Positions 1 to 6,783 are shown, counted from the first letter of the stretch. The stretch: 7,724 bases of DNA from DASTRU01 sp035761045 (GCA_035761045.1 DASTRU010000289.1:1-7724); one strand, 5' to 3'. Numbers and translations are program-made. Notes: generated by a model from the sequence alone, not told the origin.

Positions 1-111
1 ACACGCTTTTTTGAGTTCTATGTGACTAGCTACATGTAGCGGTAACAATAAAAAAAATGGACCTTTGAGGGTGTGAAATTGCTTGAGCTTTTGACGCAAT
101 AACGTCTCGTT

Positions 112-1602
112 TTAAGTGGCATTTATCTGCACGCTCGTCCATCCACGTGCTCGTTGAACCGCTTCTTGCCATCGCTGCATGCGTGCTTGGGCCACGCTTT
201 GTGCAAGCGCGGGTTCAAACACCTTCACCGTTCGATTCGTGGCCGCGCCGAATGCGGTTAAACCTGCTGCACGCGCGGCCAACATCGCGGCACCAAACGC
301 GGTGGCTTCCAATTCGTATGGGCGCACAACGGGCACGCCGAGTAGGTCCGCTTGCATTTGCATCAATAGGTCGTTGGCCGCGGCGCCGCCATCCACGCGC
401 AATTCGGTTAGTGCGATTCGCGCATCGGACTGCATGGCTTGCAACACTTCAGCCGATTGCAACGCGATCGATTCCAGCGTCGCGCGCGCGATATGCGCGC
501 GCGTAGTGCCGCGCGTAAGCCCAATCAACAAACCGCGTGCATGGGCATCCCAATGCGGCGAGCCCAATCCATTGAAAGCGGGAACGAGGAATACATCGCC
601 GGTATCGCTTACCGATTGCGCGAGCTCGAACACATCGGCGCTACGTTCAATGATGCCTAAGCCGTCGCGCAACCATTGCACCGCCGAGCCCGCGTTGAAC
701 ACGGCGCCTTCAAGCGCGTATTCGCAAGTGTTATGAATTTGCGCGGCAACCGTGGTGAGTAAGCCATGCCGCGATACATGCGCTTGCGCGCCGGTATGCA
801 AGAGCATGAAACAACCCGTGCCGTACGTGTTTTTCGCTTGGCCCGCACGTGTGCAACCTTGCCCTAAAAGAGCGGCTTGTTGATCGCCGGCGCATCCCAA
901 AATGGGCACGCCGCCGCCAAACAATCGTGTGTCGCCAAAGTGTCCGCTTGAAGGAAGCACCTTCGGCAAACAATTCATCGGCACGCCAAACATGTCGCAC
1001 AACTGTCGGTCCCATTGCTGCGCATGAATGTCGTAAAGCATCGTGCGCGATGCATTGGTTACGTCGGTCACGTGCGACGCGCCGTTGGTGAATTTGTAGA
1101 TCAACCAACTATCAACGGTGCCAAAGGCAAGATCGCCTTGCTCGGCCAAGGCACGCGCGGTGGGTATCGCGTTCATCAACCATACGATTTTGCTGGCGGA
1201 GAAATAAGGATCGATGACCAAGCCCGTGCGTGCGGTCACGAGCTCCGAATACCCTTGCGCGCGATACCGTTCGCACCACTCGGCGGTGCGTCGGTCTTGC
1301 CAAACGATTGCGGGATGAATGGCCTGACCGGTTCGTCGGTTCCATAACAACGTGGTCTCGCGTTGATTGGTGATGCCAATGGCCGTCAATGCGTGGCCCG
1401 CCGCCGTTGCGATGTCGAACGCTTCGCGCGCGCACGCGTATTGGCTGTTCCAAATGTCTTCGGGATCGTGCTCGACCCACCCAGGTTGCGGGTAATGCTG
1501 CGTAAACGGTTTGCTTACCGTCGCGAGCGTGCGTCCATCGGCGTCGTACGCAATCGCGCGCGACGAGCTAGTGCCTTGATCCAACGCGAGAATGAATGAC
1601 AT
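112..1602 (-). CDS. glpK: Glycerol kinase
   Basis: Cytoplasmic FGGY-family sugar kinase that phosphorylates glycerol with ATP to sn-glycerol 3-phosphate, the entry step of glycerol use. The 496-residue length is normal for the family. Seen in the protein: N-terminal phosphate-binding LALDQGTSSSRA (5-16), GITNQRETT (76-84) with the Arg81-Glu82 glycerol contacts, AIVWQDRR (98-105), GLVIDPYFSASK (127-138), the DVTNASRTML stretch (180-189), GDQQAALLGQ with presumed catalytic Asp240, KNTYGTGCFM (257-266), and C-terminal LRVDGGAAANDLLMQ (401-415). The start is chosen because MSFILALDQG aligns with known GlpK N-termini; no strong Shine-Dalgarno precedes it. The loop that binds fructose 1,6-bisphosphate in the E. 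coli enzyme (GGKGGTR) appears shortened here (around 228-232), and the C-terminal region does not resemble the E. coli IIA-Glc docking segment, so those controls are probably absent (inference). No glpF or glpD lies beside it in this window. It is divergent from alaS. No clear terminator is visible in the 111 bases downstream. Confidence 0.97.
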   Translation of the reverse strand: MSFILALDQGTSSSRAIAYDADGRTLATVSKPFTQHYPQPGWVEHDPEDIWNSQYACAREAFDIATAAGHALTAIGITNQRETTLLWNRRTGQAIHPAIVWQDRRTAEWCERYRAQGYSELVTARTGLVIDPYFSASKIVWLMNAIPTARALAEQGDLAFGTVDSWLIYKFTNGASHVTDVTNASRTMLYDIHAQQWDRQLCDMFGVPMNCLPKVLPSSGHFGDTRLFGGGVPILGCAGDQQAALLGQGCTRAGQAKNTYGTGCFMLLHTGAQAHVSRHGLLTTVAAQIHNTCEYALEGAVFNAGSAVQWLRDGLGIIERSADVFELAQSVSDTGDVFLVPAFNGLGSPHWDAHARGLLIGLTRGTTRAHIARATLESIALQSAEVLQAMQSDARIALTELRVDGGAAANDLLMQMQADLLGVPVVRPYELEATAFGAAMLAARAAGLTAFGAATNRTVKVFEPALAQSVAQARMQRWQEAVQRARGWTSVQINAT

Positions 1603-1675
1603 GCGACGGTTTTCACGAAGACGAATGGCCGTCTAGCATCGCGCAAGCAGGGTCTTGCCGCCACCACTAAATACG

Positions 1676-1691
1676 GTCCGTATAATCGGAC
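1676..1691 (+). promoter_or_regulatory. Candidate alaS promoter -10 box within an inverted repeat
   Basis: A perfect TATAAT lies at 1681-1686 and is flanked exactly by GTCCG (1676-1680) and CGGAC (1687-1691), a 5-bp inverted repeat centred on the box. The -35 region is poor: the nearest TTG-containing hexamer, TTGCCG at 1655-1660, is 20 bp away. Transcription would start near 1693, giving an alaS leader of about 65 nt. The E. coli alanyl-tRNA synthetase is known to repress its own gene by binding a palindrome at its promoter, so the symmetry here may be an operator; that is inference only. No convincing separate glpK promoter could be picked out on the other strand. Confidence 0.5.
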
Positions 1692-1757
1692 GCATCCTTT
1701 TTGTTACACCGCCATGCGCCGCGCGGATTCGCGGCCGAGATCACGCGCGTTCCGTTC

Positions 1758-4367
1758 ATGAAAGCTGCCGACATTCGTCAGAAGTTCCTTAAGTTCTTTG
1801 AAGAGCAGGGCCACACCATCGTGCGCTCGTCGAGCTTGGTGCCCGCCAACGACCCGACGCTGTTGTTCACCAACAGCGGCATGGTGCAGTTCAAGGATGT
1901 GTTCCTCGGGAACGACAAGCGTTCGTACACCCGCGCCACCACCGCGCAGCGCAGCGTGCGCGCGGGCGGTAAGCACAACGACTTGGAGAACGTGGGCTAC
2001 ACCGCTCGCCACCATACGTTCTTCGAGATGCTGGGCAACTTCAGCTTCGGCGACTACTTCAAGCGCGAGGCGATTCGCTTTGCCTGGTCGTTGTTGACCG
2101 AGGTGTACCAACTGCCCGCCGAAAAGCTGTGGGCTACCGTCTACGCCGAGGACGACGAGGCCTACAACATTTGGGCGAATGAAATTGGCTTGCCCGCCGA
2201 ACGCATCGTCCGCATCGGCGACAACAAGGGCGCGCGCTATGCGTCCGACAACTTCTGGCAAATGGCCGACACCGGCCCGTGCGGCCCGTGCTCGGAAATT
2301 TTTTACGACCATGGTCCCGAGGTATGGGGCGGCCCACCCGGATCGCCCGACGCCGACGGTGACCGGTACATCGAAATTTGGAACCTCGTCTTCATGCAGT
2401 TCAACAAGGACGAGGCCGGTGTGTTGCACCCCTTGCCCAAGCCTTGCGTGGATACCGGCATGGGCTTGGAGCGCCTAGCCGCCGTGCTGCAACACGTGCA
2501 CTCGAATTACGAGATCGATCTTTTCCAAAACCTAATTCGCGCGGCGGCTCGCGAAACGAACACGAAGAACCTCGGCGAAAACTCGCTGAAGGTGATCGCC
2601 GACCATATTCGCGCATGCAGCTTTTTAATTGTCGATGGCGTTATTCCCGGCAACGAAGGCCGCGGCTACGTGCTGCGTCGAATCGTGCGCCGCGCCTTGC
2701 GTCACGGCTATAAGCTCGGGCAAACCAAGCCGTTCTTTCATAAGCTCGTCAAAGACTTAGTCGCCGAGATGGGCGATGCTTATCCCGAGCTGCGCGAAGC
2801 GCAATCGCGCGTCGAGCAAGTGCTCAAGACCGAGGAAGAACAATTCGAGCGCACGCTTGAAAACGGCATGAAGATTCTCGAGTCGGCCTTAACGCGCGAG
2901 GACAACACGCTCGACGGCGAAACCGTTTTCGCCTTGTACGACACCTACGGTTTTCCGGTGGACCTGACCGCCGACATCGCGCGTGAACGTAATAAAACCG
3001 TCGATATGGCGGGCTTTGAAGCCGCGATGAATCGGCAACGCGAACAAGCGCGCGCGGCGGGTAAGTTCAAGATGGCCCAAGGCGTTGAATACGCGGGCGA
3101 TAAAACACGCTTTATCGGCTACGAGGATTTGCAGTCCGACGCGAAGGTGGTCGCGCTATATCTCGAAGGCGCGCGTACCGACGTATTGCACGCGGGCGAA
3201 GACGGCATCGTCGTGCTCGACACCACGCCGTTCTATGCGGAGTCCGGCGGCCAGGCGGGCGACGCGGGCGAGTTGGTGGCGTCCACCGGCACCTTCATCG
3301 TCACCGATACGCAAAAGATTCAGACCGACGTGTTTGGCCATCACGGTCAGCTCAAGACGGGCGCGTTGAAGATTGGCGACAAGGTCCTCGCCAAAGTGGA
3401 CGGTCTGCGCCGCGAACGTACGATGCGCAACCACTCGGCCACGCACCTTATGCATAAGGCCTTGCGTGAAGTGCTCGGGTCTCATGTGCAACAAAAGGGC
3501 TCGCTTGTCGATGCCGGCAAAACACGTTTTGACTTTAGCCATCACGCGCCGATGACCGACGATGAAATTCGCCGCGTCGAAAACATCGTCAACGCCGAGA
3601 TCTTGAAAAACGCCTCGACGCAAGCACGCATCATGGCCTTCGACGAAGCGGTGAAGGGCGGCGCGATGGCGTTGTTTGGCGAGAAGTACGGCGACGAAGT
3701 GCGCGTGCTCGACATCGGCACGTCGCGCGAACTCTGCGGCGGCACGCACGTCACGCGTACTGGCGACATCGGCTTATTCAAGATCGTGAGCGAAGGTGGC
3801 GTCGCCGCGGGCGTGCGTCGCGTGGAGGCCGTGACGGGCGACAACGCGGTCGCGTACGTGCAGCAACTCGACGCGCAAGTCGCCGACGCGGCCCGCGCGC
3901 TTAAGGCGCAACCGAATGAAGTCACGAGCAAGATCGGCCAAATTCTCTCGGACGTGCGTTCGCTCGAAAAAGAAATCGCGCGGTTGAAAAGCAAGCTTGC
4001 ATCGAGCCAAGGCGACGACTTAGTCGCGCAAGCGGTGGACGTGAAGGGCGTCAAGGTGCTGGCCGCGACGCTCGAAGGCGCCGACAGCAAATCGCTGCGC
4101 GAGACGATGGACAAGCTTAAGGACAAGCTCAAAACCGCGGCCATCGTGCTCGCGGCGATCGACGGCGGTAAGGTCAGTTTGATCGCGGGCGTGACGGCCG
4201 ATGCGACGGCGAAGGTCAAGGCCGGCGAGCTGGTGAACTTCGTCGCGCAACAAGTCGGCGGCAAGGGCGGCGGCAAGCCCGAGATGGCGCAAGCCGGTGG
4301 CACCGATCCGTCCAAACTCACGCAAGCCTTGGCGAGCGTGCAAGGCTGGGCGGCCGAACGGTTGTAA
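1758..4367 (+). CDS. alaS: Alanyl-tRNA synthetase
   Basis: Class II aminoacyl-tRNA synthetase that charges tRNA-Ala and clears mischarged Ser/Gly-tRNA-Ala, in the cytoplasm. It has 869 residues, against 876 in E. coli. Domains seen: catalytic core with DPTLLFTNSGM (32-42), FKDVFLG (45-51) and the HHTFFEMLGNFSFGDYFK motif (85-102); class II C-terminal motif DTGMGLERL (232-240); tRNA-recognition domain to about 450; editing domain with the zinc-site pairs HSATH (559-563) and CGGTH (660-664); coiled coil at about 700-750; and C-Ala domain with the Gly-rich GGKGGGKPEMAQAGG (834-848). The ATG at 1758 is chosen because MKAADIRQKFLKFF matches the family N-terminus. The frame stays open upstream to a TTG at 1701, but the extra 19 residues look unrelated to the family and begin almost at the predicted transcript start. 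No good Shine-Dalgarno is visible. A 15-codon upstream reading frame (ATG at 1714) ends in a TGA that overlaps this ATG. tusA follows 15 bp downstream. Confidence 0.98.
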   Translation: MKAADIRQKFLKFFEEQGHTIVRSSSLVPANDPTLLFTNSGMVQFKDVFLGNDKRSYTRATTAQRSVRAGGKHNDLENVGYTARHHTFFEMLGNFSFGDYFKREAIRFAWSLLTEVYQLPAEKLWATVYAEDDEAYNIWANEIGLPAERIVRIGDNKGARYASDNFWQMADTGPCGPCSEIFYDHGPEVWGGPPGSPDADGDRYIEIWNLVFMQFNKDEAGVLHPLPKPCVDTGMGLERLAAVLQHVHSNYEIDLFQNLIRAAARETNTKNLGENSLKVIADHIRACSFLIVDGVIPGNEGRGYVLRRIVRRALRHGYKLGQTKPFFHKLVKDLVAEMGDAYPELREAQSRVEQVLKTEEEQFERTLENGMKILESALTREDNTLDGETVFALYDTYGFPVDLTADIARERNKTVDMAGFEAAMNRQREQARAAGKFKMAQGVEYAGDKTRFIGYEDLQSDAKVVALYLEGARTDVLHAGEDGIVVLDTTPFYAESGGQAGDAGELVASTGTFIVTDTQKIQTDVFGHHGQLKTGALKIGDKVLAKVDGLRRERTMRNHSATHLMHKALREVLGSHVQQKGSLVDAGKTRFDFSHHAPMTDDEIRRVENIVNAEILKNASTQARIMAFDEAVKGGAMALFGEKYGDEVRVLDIGTSRELCGGTHVTRTGDIGLFKIVSEGGVAAGVRRVEAVTGDNAVAYVQQLDAQVADAARALKAQPNEVTSKIGQILSDVRSLEKEIARLKSKLASSQGDDLVAQAVDVKGVKVLAATLEGADSKSLRETMDKLKDKLKTAAIVLAAIDGGKVSLIAGVTADATAKVKAGELVNFVAQQVGGKGGGKPEMAQAGGTDPSKLTQALASVQGWAAERL

Positions 4368-4382
4368 GCGGGAGAAACGCGG

Positions 4383-4625
4383 ATGGAATTCCCCATCGAA
4401 ATCGCTAAGGACGTTGACGCGCGCGGGCTTAATTGCCCATTGCCCGTGCTGCGCGCCAAGAAAGCATTAGCCGATTTGCAATCGGGCCAGATTCTTCGCA
4501 TCGTCGCGACCGACCCCGGCTCGGTGCGCGACTTCGAAGCGTTCGCGCGTCAAACAGGGAACGAACTCGTGCGGCAGTTTGAAAACGACAAGCGCGAGTT
4601 CGAGCACTACCTTCGCCGTCGCTAG
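4383..4625 (+). CDS. tusA: TusA/SirA-family sulfur carrier protein
   Basis: Small (80 aa) TusA-like protein. The E. coli homologue takes persulfide sulfur from the cysteine desulfurase IscS and passes it to TusBCD for 2-thiolation of tRNA wobble uridine; relatives serve other sulfur-transfer routes. The defining motif is present: DARGLNCPLPVLRAKKAL, with the sulfur-accepting cysteine at Cys18 in a CPxP signature (18-21). A central stretch ILRIVATDPGSVRDF (37-51) matches the beta-strand and helix that follow in the family. The length is essentially that of E. coli TusA (81 aa). GGAG at 4371-4374, 8 nt before the ATG, is a clear ribosome-binding site. Only 15 bp separates it from the alaS stop, so the two are probably co-transcribed, and both products act in tRNA biology. 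No tusBCD genes are in the window, so the exact acceptor is unknown and the tusA symbol rests on the family. Confidence 0.9.
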   Translation: MEFPIEIAKDVDARGLNCPLPVLRAKKALADLQSGQILRIVATDPGSVRDFEAFARQTGNELVRQFENDKREFEHYLRRR

Positions 4626-4650
4626 TGCTTTACGAGGTGTGTGAAGCACT
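4624..4650 (+). other. Hairpin at the end of the alaS-tusA transcript
   Basis: AGTGCTT (4624-4630) pairs perfectly with AAGCACT (4644-4650) around a 13-nt loop; the first arm begins in the tusA stop codon. No T-run follows, so it is not a standard intrinsic terminator. A second, weaker stem, ACCGA/TCGGT (4703-4707 and 4713-4717) with an all-T loop, lies further on. Either could mark or protect the 3' end of the alaS-tusA mRNA, but neither is conclusive. Confidence 0.25.
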
Positions 4651-4761
4651 TAGCAATGCACGCGTAACTCTTCGTTAAAGCGCACGCCCGACATCAAAAG
4701 AAACCGATTTTTTCGGTGTGCTTGGCTATTCTTCACGCCGGTTTAATCCAAGGGGATTGTT

Positions 4762-5193
4762 ATGCAAGGTTTTCGTTTGCGCGCGGTGCTTGGCTTGGCA
4801 ACGGCGCTGGTTGCCGCGCCCGTGTTCGCTACGGACGTGGGCGTTTCGGTAAGCGTTGGCCAGCCCGGGTTTTATGGCCGTATCGATATCGGCAATTATC
4901 CGCAGCCCGCGTTGATTTATCCGCAACCCATCGTCGTGCAACCCGCGCCCGTCGCGGTAGCGAGGCCGCCTTTGTATTTGCACGTTCCGCCGGGGCACGC
5001 GAAGAAATGGTCCAAGCATTGCCACCGCTATAACGCGTGTGGACAGCCCGTGTATTTCGTGCGCGAGGAGTGGTACCAAAACGTGTATGTGCCGCAATAC
5101 GCGCGCTCGCACGGCGGCGGCGATCACGACCACGATCATGGTCACGGACATGGCCGCGGCCATGGTCACGGCAAGGGTAAGCACCGCGATTAA
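4762..5193 (+). CDS. Secreted protein with His/Gly/Asp-rich tail, function unknown
   Basis: A 143-residue protein of unknown function. The N-terminus is a typical Sec signal peptide: basic MQGFRLR, a hydrophobic run (8-19), and a likely cleavage after VFA (residue 23), so the mature protein should reach the periplasm or outside. Next come a short beta-like segment, a proline-rich stretch (PQPALIYPQPIVVQPAPV, 47-64), and a compact core with PPGHAKKWSKHCHRY (76-90), NACGQPVYFV (91-100) and EEWY (102-105), holding two cysteines (Cys87, Cys93) that could pair. The last 27 residues hold nine histidines in alternating DHDH/GHGH order, which suggests binding of a divalent metal (inference). I recall similar cores in small uncharacterised betaproteobacterial proteins. 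AGGGGA at 4751-4756, 5 nt before the ATG, is a good ribosome-binding site. It starts 136 bp after tusA and probably has its own promoter, which I could not define. Its stop codon overlaps the hipA stop on the opposite strand. Confidence 0.85.
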   Translation: MQGFRLRAVLGLATALVAAPVFATDVGVSVSVGQPGFYGRIDIGNYPQPALIYPQPIVVQPAPVAVARPPLYLHVPPGHAKKWSKHCHRYNACGQPVYFVREEWYQNVYVPQYARSHGGGDHDHDHGHGHGRGHGHGKGKHRD

Positions 5194-5222
5194 TCCGACT
5201 GCAATCGCGCCGCTGTTTTTTT
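5185..5222 (+). terminator. Possible intrinsic terminator of the secreted-protein gene
   Basis: CGCGATT (5185-5191) and AATCGCG (5203-5209) form a perfect 7-bp stem with an 11-nt loop, followed after 6 nt by seven T (5216-5222). The gap between stem and T-run is longer than ideal. The structure starts in the last codons of the secreted-protein gene and lies largely within the 3' end of hipA on the other strand. The reverse direction has no matching T-run, so it would not stop hipA transcripts. Confidence 0.4.
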
Positions 5223-6446
5223 AGTCGTCGTTAGTACGAATTGCTTAAGCCGTTTTGCTAAATCGTGCGCGCCGTGCGGTAAGTGCGGCGCGACTTCTTC
5301 AACGGCTTGATTCAGCGCATCGGGCAGTCGCGCAGCCAGGTCTAATGCGAGCTTGGTGACGAATGGCGGTTGCATGCGTAATTGCTTCGCCATGGCGGTG
5401 ACATGCGCATGCGTAATAGCGCCGGGCCGTGTTTCACCGTCGATCGCGAACGCAAATTCTTGCGACAGGCCTGGATATAAACGCGTGCACATCAAGTCGT
5501 AAAACGGCGAAAGCAGCATGCCGCGTTCGGGATGTTGAAGCATCGATAAATTCTTGGCGTGGCTATCGTTATTGCCCACGTATAAATTGAAGAACACCCA
5601 TTGCAGAAAATGGCGTAAGTCCAAGGCGGGCGCGGCGCTGTAATTCCTAATGAGTTGCGCGCACGCCGAAAGACTTAGTCCGCCTTCCTTCTCGTATTTC
5701 TTTTCCGAGCTTAAACCCGCGAGCTGGCATAAGTCGTATTGAATAAGACGATCGATCAGGCCATCGTCGCGAATCACACGATCAAAGCGGCGGACGACGC
5801 AGGCTTGCGTATTCGGCTCGTAAAACACTTGCGCGGTGGGTAAGCCGCAATGCGCGGCCGTCAACATCACGATCGTTTCATTGGCCGCCGAATGCCAAAC
5901 TTTCGCTAGCCGTTGGATGTTGGGTTTTAAAATATGCGTGGATGGCGCGGTTCCTTGAGGTAAGCGCGGCACGCCATCGTCAAACAACGCGATCGATGTT
6001 TTGTCTTGCGCGCCGGCCAACGAAATGCGCGCGTGCTTGCCTTTGATATTGATCGCCGCCGCGTTTGTTTTTTGAAGCTTCGCCGCCAGTTTTTTCCACG
6101 TGCTTGCTTCATAGGTTGGCGCTTGCGGTGCTTCACCCTCGGGCAGCAACACGAATGCACCCGCCGCATCTCCCACGATGGCTAACAACATCGAAAAAAG
6201 GCTTGACGCTTTTTCGCGCTCCATCAAGTACCGCCTCAGTTCACCTTCGGGCAGCAAGTTTTCAAAGAACGCTTGAATGGCGGCGCTGTCTTGGCGGCCC
6301 GTGCGTAATGGAATCGCGGCGATAGGCATCGGTGGCAACCGTGTTAACCACGCGGACGCGTACTCAAAACTTAGGGGCGAGGAGTCGAATACGGTGCCGA
6401 CAATTTCCTGCCCCCAATACACCGTCAATGTGGTGGGCCTCGGCAT
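5190..6446 (-). CDS. hipA: HipA-family serine/threonine kinase toxin
   Basis: Toxin of a type II toxin-antitoxin pair. Characterised HipA kinases phosphorylate aminoacyl-tRNA synthetases (GltX for E. coli HipA), which halts translation and promotes persistence; the target of this one is unknown. It has 418 residues, against 440 in E. coli. Seen: N-terminal HipA subdomain with FFENLLPEGELRR (60-72); the loop ISLAGAQDKT (141-150), where Ser142 matches the autophosphorylated serine of E. coli HipA; STHILKP with the likely ATP-binding Lys174; VVRRFDR (217-223); the catalytic loop GNNDSHAKNLS (291-301) with Asp294; and the metal-binding LLSPFYDL (311-318) with Asp317. All key kinase residues are present, so the enzyme should be active. 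It is coupled to hipB through a TAATG stop-start overlap. Its stop codon overlaps that of the convergent secreted-protein gene, and no terminator for hipA is visible before that gene. By eye it looks less GC-rich than alaS, which fits acquisition but is not measured. Confidence 0.95.
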   Translation of the reverse strand: MPRPTTLTVYWGQEIVGTVFDSSPLSFEYASAWLTRLPPMPIAAIPLRTGRQDSAAIQAFFENLLPEGELRRYLMEREKASSLFSMLLAIVGDAAGAFVLLPEGEAPQAPTYEASTWKKLAAKLQKTNAAAINIKGKHARISLAGAQDKTSIALFDDGVPRLPQGTAPSTHILKPNIQRLAKVWHSAANETIVMLTAAHCGLPTAQVFYEPNTQACVVRRFDRVIRDDGLIDRLIQYDLCQLAGLSSEKKYEKEGGLSLSACAQLIRNYSAAPALDLRHFLQWVFFNLYVGNNDSHAKNLSMLQHPERGMLLSPFYDLMCTRLYPGLSQEFAFAIDGETRPGAITHAHVTAMAKQLRMQPPFVTKLALDLAARLPDALNQAVEEVAPHLPHGAHDLAKRLKQFVLTTTKKTAARLQSD

Positions 6447-6721
6447 TACATCGCTCGCGTTGATTTAGGTCTCACCACCAGCTCAAGCCCAAGTAAATCG
6501 AGAAGGTCGAGTACTTTTTGGAGTTGAACGGTGGGTTTGCCGTTTTCAAGGTCGACAATGAATCGATTGCCCGTGGCACCAAGCCCCGCGATATCCAATT
6601 GCGTCAACGCGAGTTGTTTGCGACGTTCGCGCACGGCGATACCCATTTCCGCAGAGGAGCGGATCAAGGTGTCGGATATCGTTTTATTACCGAGCGGTAA
6701 TTTGTCGGACGGCGTGTCCAT
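6446..6721 (-). CDS. hipB: HipB-like antitoxin, Xre-family DNA-binding repressor
   Basis: Antitoxin and autorepressor partner of the adjacent HipA. It has 91 residues with one Xre/Cro-type helix-turn-helix: VRERRKQLALTQLDIAGLG (30-48) followed by the recognition region TGNRFIVDLENGKPTVQLQKVLDLL (50-74, quoted here only as a landmark region), close to the y4mF-type HipB subfamily. The C-terminal tail is short (RPKSTRAM). The ATG at 6721 is preferred because it lies about 22 nt after the predicted transcript start and has a weak AGG 7 nt upstream. The family-like sequence begins only at about residue 15, so the first residues are an extension; a TTG at codon 19 or ATG at codon 26 are less likely alternatives. 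Codons 8-12 lie within one of the three operator-like palindromes. The final TAA shares one base with the hipA ATG (TAATG), giving translational coupling. Confidence 0.93.
   Translation of the reverse strand: MDTPSDKLPLGNKTISDTLIRSSAEMGIAVRERRKQLALTQLDIAGLGATGNRFIVDLENGKPTVQLQKVLDLLDLLGLELVVRPKSTRAM
6686..6701. promoter_or_regulatory. HipB operator-like palindrome O3, inside hipB
   Basis: ATTACCG-AG-CGGTAAT: 7-bp perfect arms with a 2-bp centre, the same half-site as the two palindromes upstream. Its centre (6693.5) is exactly 50 bp from that of the middle site. It overlaps hipB codons 8-13 (Leu-Pro-Leu-Gly region), about 50 bp past the predicted transcription start, where a bound repressor could block elongation or anchor a larger complex. 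Function is inferred from repetition and location; no binding data exist here. Confidence 0.7.
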
Positions 6722-6761
6722 AAAAAAGCCTAAAAGTTACCGAGAGGTAACTTTTAGGCTT
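6722..6761 (-). terminator. valS intrinsic terminator overlapping HipB operator O2
   Basis: AAGCCTAAAAGTTACC (6726-6741) and its exact complement (6746-6761) form a 16-bp perfect hairpin with a 4-nt loop. On the minus strand the stem runs into six T (complement of 6722-6727), then directly into the hipB ATG. The plus strand has no T-run after it, so it terminates leftward transcription, that is valS. The inner part TTACC-GAGA-GGTAA also matches the operator half-site of the two flanking palindromes, centred at 6743.5, so it probably doubles as a HipB-binding site. The second arm contains the AGG that may serve as the hipB ribosome-binding site. Confidence 0.75.
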
Positions 6762-6779
6762 ATTGGATTTGAAAGTCAA
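6751..6779 (-). promoter_or_regulatory. Candidate hipBA sigma70 promoter
   Basis: Read on the minus strand, TTGACT (6779-6774) is a 5/6 match to the -35 consensus and TAAAAG (6756-6751) a 4/6 match to -10, separated by the optimal 17 bp. The start would fall near 6744, in the loop of the terminator hairpin, leaving a leader of about 22 nt before the hipB ATG. Operator-like palindromes lie 4 bp upstream of the -35 box and immediately downstream of the -10 box, a layout expected for autorepression. Confidence 0.6.
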
Positions 6780-6783
6780 ATAA

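Noticed and set aside
29..40. Palindrome GCTACATGTAGC downstream of glpK, and a nearby CGGTAA half-site resembling the hipBA operators
   Set aside because: Only a 4-bp stem with a 4-nt loop and no T-run on the minus strand, so not a glpK terminator; the half-site has no partner arm.
480..503. Alternating CG tract with 8-bp inverted arms (GCGCGCGC at 482-489 and 495-502), possible Z-DNA or hairpin
   Set aside because: It is fully explained by the codons for Thr-Arg-Ala-His-Ile-Ala-Arg-Ala-Thr in glpK in a GC-rich genome; nothing ties it to regulation.
1701..1757. N-terminal extension of alaS from a TTG at 1701
   Set aside because: The 19 extra residues do not look like any AlaRS N-terminus and the TTG is about 8 nt from the predicted transcript start; ATG 1758 matches the family.
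1704..2429. 241-codon minus-strand open frame opposite alaS
   Set aside because: Val/Ala/Arg-rich shadow of alaS with no family resemblance.
3542..4501. Long (319-codon) open frame on the minus strand across alaS and tusA
   Set aside because: Low-complexity Ser/Ala/Thr-rich translation with no recognisable domain, opposite two clear genes; an antisense shadow produced by codon bias.
4703..4717. ACCGA-TTTTT-TCGGT stem as a terminator after tusA
   Set aside because: Only 5 bp with the T-run in the loop rather than after the stem; too weak to call.
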